Assembly (NCBI GenBank): GCA_933228675.1
Contig: OW121741.1
Location: 41,030,580-41,094,579, forward strand
DNA: 64,000 nucleotides
Reading direction: 5' to 3'
DNA from: Stomorhina lunata
Lineage: Eukaryota; Arthropoda; Insecta; Diptera; Rhiniidae
The number at the start of each line of letters is the position of its first letter. The stretch's first letter is position 1. The notes beneath the pieces were generated by a model. That model saw only the letters and a program-made list of their open reading frames with translations, did not search any database and was not told where the DNA came from. Made by a program: the position numbers and the translations under genes. Shown here one piece after another: positions 58,050-64,000 of this stretch.

Positions 58050-59015
58050 CAATCCAAAAAATTTTCTATAGTAAAATTTTTGATAAGAAAATTTTCATAG
58101 AAAAATTTTTAATAAAAAATTTTCCATAGAAAAATTTTTGAAAAAAAATTTTCCATAGAAAAATTAAAAAAAAAAAATTGTTTTGTAAGAAAATTTTCTA
58201 TAGAAAATTATATTTTATTATTGAATCTTTCTAAAAAGAAAATAACAATTAGTAATCAAATCTTAATCTAAAGTAATACTATATAGAGGTTGCCAGAGTA
58301 ACTCTATTTAAAATTTATTCGAACTAGGATTAAATTAATAAGAGAAAAAATTTTGATAAAACAATTTTTTTTATAGAAAAATTTTTGATAAAAAAATGTT
58401 TATAGAAAAATTGTTGATAAAAAACTTTTTTATAGAAAAATTTTTGATAAAAAAATATATAATAATTTTTGATAAACAAATTTTCTACAGAAAAATGTTT
58501 GATAAAAAATTTTTCATAGAAAATTTTTTGATAAAAAAATATGGATAAATTTAAAAAAAAAAATCTATAGAAAAATTGTTGATAAAAAATTTCTTTAGAA
58601 AAATTTTTGATAAAAAAAATTTTCTACAGAAAAATTTTTGATAGCAAAATTTAATATAGAAAAATTTTCTATAGAAAAATTTTTCATAAAAATATTTTCT
58701 AAAAAAAAATTTTCTATTTTTTATCAAAAATTTTTCTATAGAAAAAATTTTGATAAAAAAATTTTCTTTAGAAAACTTTTGATAAAAAAATTTTCTATAA
58801 AAAAAATTTTTGAGAAAAATTTTCCTATAGTAAAATTTTCTATAGAAAAGTTTTTGATAAAAATATTTTCTATAGAAAAATTGTTGATAAAAAATTTTCT
58901 GTAGAAAAAAATTTGATAAAAAAATTTTTGATTAAAACATTTTCTATAGAAAAATTTTTGATAAAAAATTTCTATAGAAAAATTTTTGATAAAAAAAATG
59001 GAGTAGAAAACTTTT
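58050..59015. repeat. AT-rich minisatellite, array 2
   Basis: Some 25-30 degenerate units of about 30 bp (CTATAGAAAAATTTTTGATA plus AAAAAATTTT), interrupted at 58210-58345 by non-repeat sequence. The K/F/I-rich open frame at 58638-58904 is an artefact of the repeat. The right flank (59062-59095) shares TTAGTTAAAAGTATAAAAA and CGGCTACTCTGCC with array 1. Confidence 0.85.
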
Positions 59016-59289
59016 TCTTTTTTAAACGTTAGAACTACACATTAAAAAACAAATACCTATTTTAGTTAAAAGTATAAAAAAACGGCTACTCTGCCGACTA
59101 TTTTTTTGTTCTGTTCTCTTTGTGCCGACCTGTTCTTGTATGAAATCATGGGCACTTGTACTGGCAGTTTTGAAAGGGAGATTATACGTAATGTCTTTGG
59201 ACCAGTCTGTGTCAACAATGCCATTGACATCGAATGAGCCATGAGTTATATGAGTTATACGCTGCAAAGTAAAACGTATTAAACAGCAG

Positions 59290-59905
59290 CGACTACTCTT
59301 TGGCTAGGACATGTTGTACGAATGGATGAAAATACTCCAGCAAGAAAAGTGTTCCAAAATGGTACTGAAGGAACTCGTAGAAGAGGACGTCCGAAACTTT
59401 GATGAAAATACTAAGTTGTGTGAAATCTTTTAAAGCTTGGACTATGAAATTTTTGATAAAAAAATTTTTGAAAAAAAAATATGGATAAATTAAAAAAAAA
59501 AATTCTATAGAAAAATTTTTGATAAAAAATTTCTTTAGAAAAATTGTTGATAAAAAAATTTTCTATAGAAAAATTTTTGATAGCAAAATTTAATATAGAA
59601 AAATTTTCTATAGAAAAATTTTTAATAAAAATATTTTCTATAAAAAAGAATTTTTGAAAAAAAATTTTCTATAAAAAAGAATTTTTGAAAAAAAATTTTG
59701 AAAAAAATTTTCTATAGAAAAATTTTTGATAAAAAAAATTTCCTATAGTAGAATTTTCTATAGAAAAGTTTTTGATAAAAACATTTTCAATGGAAAAATT
59801 GTTGAAATCTTTTAAATTGGAGAATATGTGGACAAGATCGAAGCGCATGGAATTCTAAATATGCTCAACATTTGACCTTCATCAGGTTGTAAATATAGGA
59901 GTGGC
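59290..59905 (+). pseudogene. LINE 3' end (RTE-type), fragment 2, split by minisatellite
   Basis: Left part reads LWLGHVVRMDENTPARKVFQ then TEGTRRRGRPKL; the right part resumes at 59820 with GEYVDKIEAHGIL and the 3' UTR CAGGTTGTAAATA, as in the fragment at 41856. A 360-bp AT-rich array (59441-59802) separates the parts. Confidence 0.75.
59441..59802. repeat. AT-rich minisatellite, array 3, with flanking 14-bp duplication
   Basis: Units as in arrays 1 and 2. TGAAATCTTTTAAA occurs at 59421-59434 and 59803-59816, on either side, within a LINE fragment. This looks like a target duplication and implies that the array arrived as an insertion. Confidence 0.7.
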
Positions 59906-61379
59906 AACAAAACCGAGTTATGTTATTAAAACAGAATGACATCACATCCAAATCTGAATTATCGTACGCTAGTCTAAGTTTTTAAGCTGTAGTGTCTCTC
60001 CATTCCAAAGGGTGTTTCTCATTTCACCACAACCAATCAACTCCGTTTTCCTCTAGGCATCCTTTTCTTTGAGGCCATGAGTGTGAATGGATGCGGAAGT
60101 TGAAAACTCCATATAAATACATGTCCAACAAATTTCCATACTAAAGACCACTTTGGAGTAAAATTAAAAGAATTAAATCAGGGAAATGAGTACAAAATGA
60201 ATGAGTGGAATGAATATCGGTCGTATATTTTTTTATAACAATTAAAAATATATAAACTTTATTTGCCACCAGTAAAACAATAACAGCAACAACAAAAGCA
60301 ATGAACTCAATATATTAACAACAACAAAATCACATACAACAAAAGACCCTTAAAGAAAAAGTAAAACAAAATTAATTAAAAAGTTCATTTGAATAAAAGA
60401 ACAGAAATAAAATAAAATTTAACCAATAACAACAACAACAACAATAAGCAAAAGAAAATGAAAATCAAGTGAAAAGTATCTTTAACTTTTGACTGTTTGT
60501 CTGTCAACCTCAGGCTCCCGTTCCAACGAAACCCTAGTAGGACAATCGGTGGTAGTGTTAGTTAGGCAGGAGGAGGACGAGTAGGTTTGACAGGGAGTGA
60601 GTTGTTAAAAAAGGGACCTTAGAATGTAAAAGATAAAGGAGTTTTATTTACTTAAGACAAGTGGCAACTTAATTTTGAAAACATTTCGCTCAAGTACCTT
60701 TGGATGTTAATTCTGCTACTACGGATGAGAATGATGATGACTACGAGGACGATGGTGTGTCAAGTGTCAGTGCTAAACATTTATTCCACAAAAACAAAAC
60801 AAGCAAAATGAAGAAAACACTACCAGCAACAACAAATTTATTTCCTTTTAAAACTTTTCCTCTTTTGTTGGCCGATTAGTCCTTCATAGTTTCGTTTTTG
60901 TTGTTGTTGTTGTTGTTTTTGTTGTCGTTGCCTTAGATGCAAATGATAACAATGATGAAGATGGCGATGATGAAAATGATAATTCCGTTGGAAAAGTGTG
61001 CAAATGACATGTTTAGTTAAACGGATGAAAGGTCATCTGCTTTATTAGAATAATCCTGATAGGGGTGATTTGAGATGGTGTTTGATTTCCATTTCAAATA
61101 ACTTTTACCTTTTCAAATATGATTTTCTTTTTTATTCTAGTTAAAATTTATGCAAATCAATGGATTTAATCCTTTAGAAATTGTTTTTTTAAATGCATAT
61201 TAATGTTTGTGTCACTTAATAAGCAGGACAACATTTTTTTGTTATTTTAAGCTAAAATTATTTTACTCAAGATAAATATTTATGCTAAAAATAATCATCC
61301 GGAACTTATTTGATGCAGATGATTTTGAAGGCGTTAAAGGATAAAGGTTACCAGAAATTAATTAAAAACTTTGAACTTG
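59906..61379. other. Non-coding DNA with CAA/GTT microsatellites
   Basis: CAACAACAAC-type tracts near 60285-60445 and (GTT)n near 60899-60925. No recognised gene or element. Confidence 0.55.
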
Positions 61380-61387
61380 TTGGAAAT

Positions 61388-62159
61388 CAGAGACCGGAGA
61401 TCGTTTTATTTTTTAAATCCATCAAGTATAAATATCATTGCCGATGAAAATTTATTTTCATTTCGATCGAAAAATAAAAAAAGAGGGATTTATATTTGAA
61501 ATATAAATATCCCTCATGATGAAAATTTTAAATATCTATAACGATAAATATCCGAACAGAAAAATATTAAATTGATTGTTTTATTTTTGAACTTCTGTTT
61601 TGACTTTGAAAAAATAAAATATTTATGAAATTTCAAAATTTTCAACAATGAATGTATGAATTTTTTCAATTTATTGCAATGTTTTGGGACATCGAAGTTA
61701 AAGATAATAGTTCTAATCGGAATTATTGGTGGTTTCTTTGATTTGCGTCGCTATTTCTAAAAAAAATTAACTTTTGAACGTTTTAAACGCACTTAGACAA
61801 CAACCATTTGTTGCCCAAACCCACTTCAATATAAAATTTGCAACAATAATTGAATTTATTGCTATTTAAACATCCTAAAGATGCCTTATACCCGGACAAA
61901 TACAGAAATAAAATTTGAATTTTTTCTATCAAAATTTATTTTCGGATGAAAAAAGATGAAAATTATTTTGAACTGTACTGATAAATATCCCAAACGATTT
62001 TTTTATATTTTATTTTCATCGGATTGAAAAAAGAAACAAAATTTTTGAACGAATAAAAATTATGAGGGATTTTTAATATTTTTTTAAACTTCAATGATTG
62101 TTTTTTTATGGATTTAAACATGAAAATATTGTTTTAAAAGTATTAAAATCCGGTCTCTG
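61388..62159. mobile_element. hAT MITE, 772 bp
   Basis: CAGAGACCGGA at the left and its inverse TCCGGTCTCTG at the right, flanked by a perfect 8-bp duplication TTGGAAAT (61380-61387 and 62160-62167). It contains an internal hairpin GGGATTTATATTTGAAATAT...CCC near 61483 and many GAAAAT/ATTTTC words. No transposase. Confidence 0.88.
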
Positions 62160-62167
62160 TTGGAAAT

Positions 62168-62820
62168 ATATATGATTTTTTCGACAAATGAGTTTTCTTA
62201 AAAATTTAATAAAAATCAAGAAAATAATAAGATCCTAAAAACCTAATAAGAAGGTAAGAGTGTCCCACAAAATTAAAAATGATTTTTTTAAATGCATACC
62301 CTCTTATTTTTTTCGACTTCATCGCATTCCAATCAACCACTTATTTGTGCGGGCAAAAAAAGGATAGTATTTTTATAAAAAGTTTTTCATTAGTGTATTG
62401 CACTAGGATCCCAATTTATTACAATTATTTATTATTGCAATAAATAGTTTTTTATTAAAACCTAAAAATGTTGGTAGGGACAACATATTCTCAAAGCGTT
62501 TCAACGGTTGGAGGAGTATCCCTAATTTTAGACATATCAAAAATCACGCAATACGAATTGTAATTGGGTCTTTTAATGGCCCAAATCGTATTTAACATTA
62601 CCGTATTTCTAACTGGTGGAATATATTTGAAAGCATTTATTACTCAGTGCACCAATTGTTGAAATATGTTGAATTCAATTATTTTTATCACCATTTTAGG
62701 CTTCGACAATTTTTTATTGCAAGTGCATACACATATGATGTTGGGGTCATTTTATGACCCTCTATCATTTTTGTAATATGAATAATAATAGATATATAAT
62801 GTAAAATGTCTTTATTATAT
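62168..62820. other. Non-coding DNA
   Basis: AT-rich spacer; no feature recognised. Confidence 0.5.
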
Positions 62821-63101
62821 GTGGTATAGCAGGTTAGTCTTCCGCTTAGCATACCAGAGGTCCCAAGTTCGATTCCTGGCCAGACCCACTTGAAAAAAAA
62901 TTAAAATTTTCAAAAAAGCGGTTTACCTCATAACTCACCTAGTCCCTGGTTATTTGAGTATTTGGCTATGTAAAACTTATCTAACCAATGAATTTGCCGT
63001 TCGGAGTCGGAGTTAAAACGTCCCTTTCAATGAGTCTAACAATAGAATCTGATGCAGCTCATTGTCAGAGAGAAGTACCCTTTGTTCCAATTGGAATGTT
63101 G
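62821..63101 (+). mobile_element. tRNA-derived SINE, copy 4, truncated
   Basis: Starts at GTGGTATAGCAGGTTAGTC (the first seven bases of the head are missing), with a B-box-like AGTTCGATTCC, and ends at TTCCAATTGGAATGTTG without a TA tail. No target duplication seen. Confidence 0.78.
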
Positions 63102-63205
63102 CTTGTTTTACATGACAACAAAACAAACAAAATAAGAATGACCGACAAAACGCCAAAAAAAATAACGCATGGTTGTAGAAAAAGGGTCAATAAAACCCTT
63201 TGTGA

Positions 63206-63845
63206 TCAGAATAAAACGGAAAAGGTGCAAATTTTGAGCGTCAAAAAGACATTTGTTGAGTGCATGACTTGCAAAAAACTTGTTTCTCCGTTACACCGAT
63301 ACAAAATTAGGATGGCCTCAACCATCTTTTTATATCGAACTCTATTGCGAGATGTTAGACATACATCATTCCATGAATAGTTTACTGCTTGTAACTCCGC
63401 ATCAATTGACTTCCTCCACGTTCTATCAGGTGCACCAACACGACGACCTCTTCCTTGTGGATTCCAACGAAGCGCTTGTCGAGCAATGTCGGTAGTGTGG
63501 CCTATCCACATACCTCTATAGAAGAAGGGATTTGGTTTGTAGCGTTTAGTATAACTTCATTTCTTATGCGATTTGGCCACCATATATTAAGAATTTGTTT
63601 GAAAAGGTTAGTAGGCGCTTATCGATGGCATTTGTGCATTTTCAAGTTTCGCAGCCGTAATACAAGATGGACTTGACATTCGAGTTATATATTCGTAACT
63701 TAGCTGTTGTTGATATTTGCCGAGATTTCCAAGTAGCTCGGAAAATGCCGATTCAATATCCTCGTCGGCGCCACCTTTTGTAGATACCAAACTACCAAAA
63801 TAATTAAAGGTACCTACACATCTAATAACCTCGGGTTTCAAAATG
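63206..63845 (-). pseudogene. LINE C-terminal fragment (ALRWNPQG type)
   Basis: Right to left: FNYFGSLVSTKGGADEDIES, then ILNIWWPNRIRNEVILNATN and WIGHTTDIARQALRWNPQGR, the region after the RT core in an RTE/CR1-like LINE. Frameshifts separate the pieces. Same family as 42850-45060. Confidence 0.75.
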
Positions 63846-64000
63846 GGATGCAGTTGTTGCCTGGGTTTCCGGCTAACAGGAAATAACTATATTCAATTCC
63901 TACTCACGCCTCCTCGTGGTACATCCTTTAAACCTGAGCAACCTAGCTGAAGATGTGGTAAACAATCCGAGTGGGATTCTAGGTCAGGGCTAACGTAAGA

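Noticed and set aside
58638..58904. 88-codon K/F/I-rich open frame
   Set aside because: It is produced by the AT-rich minisatellite units (ATAGAAAAATTTTTGAT), not by a gene.
63846..64000. Possible further LINE sequence at the right edge
   Set aside because: A GTACCACGAGGAGGCGTGAG-like word resembles text near 41680, but too little sequence remains to assign it.

Overview
The window reads as non-coding euchromatin of a higher (probably calyptrate) fly. It is strongly AT-rich, has no bacterial-type operons, and is filled with dipteran transposable elements: mini-me/DINE-like repeats carrying GTCY microsatellites, mariner, hAT, Helitron, Ty3/gypsy, BEL/Pao, Jockey-type and RTE-type LINEs, and a tRNA-derived SINE. 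The species is an inference; the elements are read directly from the sequence. Only one stretch resembles a host gene: a single exon of a TMTC-family (transmembrane and TPR) protein at 19404-19744, minus strand. That exon lies inside a 2.8 kb hAT-like transposon (19156-21942) with 15-bp terminal inverted repeats and a perfect 8-bp target duplication, so it may be a transduced exon rather than part of a resident gene.

Layout. 1-2496: mostly anonymous DNA with one small MITE. 2497-4119: repeat A copy. 4513-7140: decayed Ty3/gypsy element, broken by a hAT MITE and a SINE. 7862-18047: alternating copies of repeats A and B, one carrying a SINE and a 213-bp direct-repeat element. 19156-21942: the exon-bearing hAT, which also holds a 182-bp near-perfect palindrome and an AT-rich minisatellite. 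22078-23727: a TIR element with a SINE inside. 23861-24025: a second large palindrome. 24616-26247, 29350-29675 and 31654-35180: repeat A copies, two of them with chained terminal modules; one is split by a nearly intact DD41D mariner (33050-34354). 36549-38087 and 38578-40440: Helitron-like elements, the first carrying a 132-bp satellite. 41856-48915: LINE and BEL/Pao remnants with a deleted mariner. 50726-53037: repeats B and A with a solo LTR. 54112-57425: a Jockey-type LINE into which another LINE inserted head-on. 58050-59905: minisatellite arrays in and beside LINE debris. 61388-62159: hAT MITE. 62821-63845: SINE and LINE C-terminal fragment.

Naming used below. Repeats A, B and C are three dispersed families sharing one terminus (AACAAGTA-rGAAAG or its complement). 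In A and B a short hairpin lies next to that terminus, subterminal inverted repeats flank the body, and GTCY microsatellites lie inside. Plus orientation means that the hairpin/ACTTGTT end lies to the right. Nothing here forms a working pathway: nearly every coding stretch is a broken transposon gene. The layering of insertions, many with readable target-site duplications, is the main information in the window.
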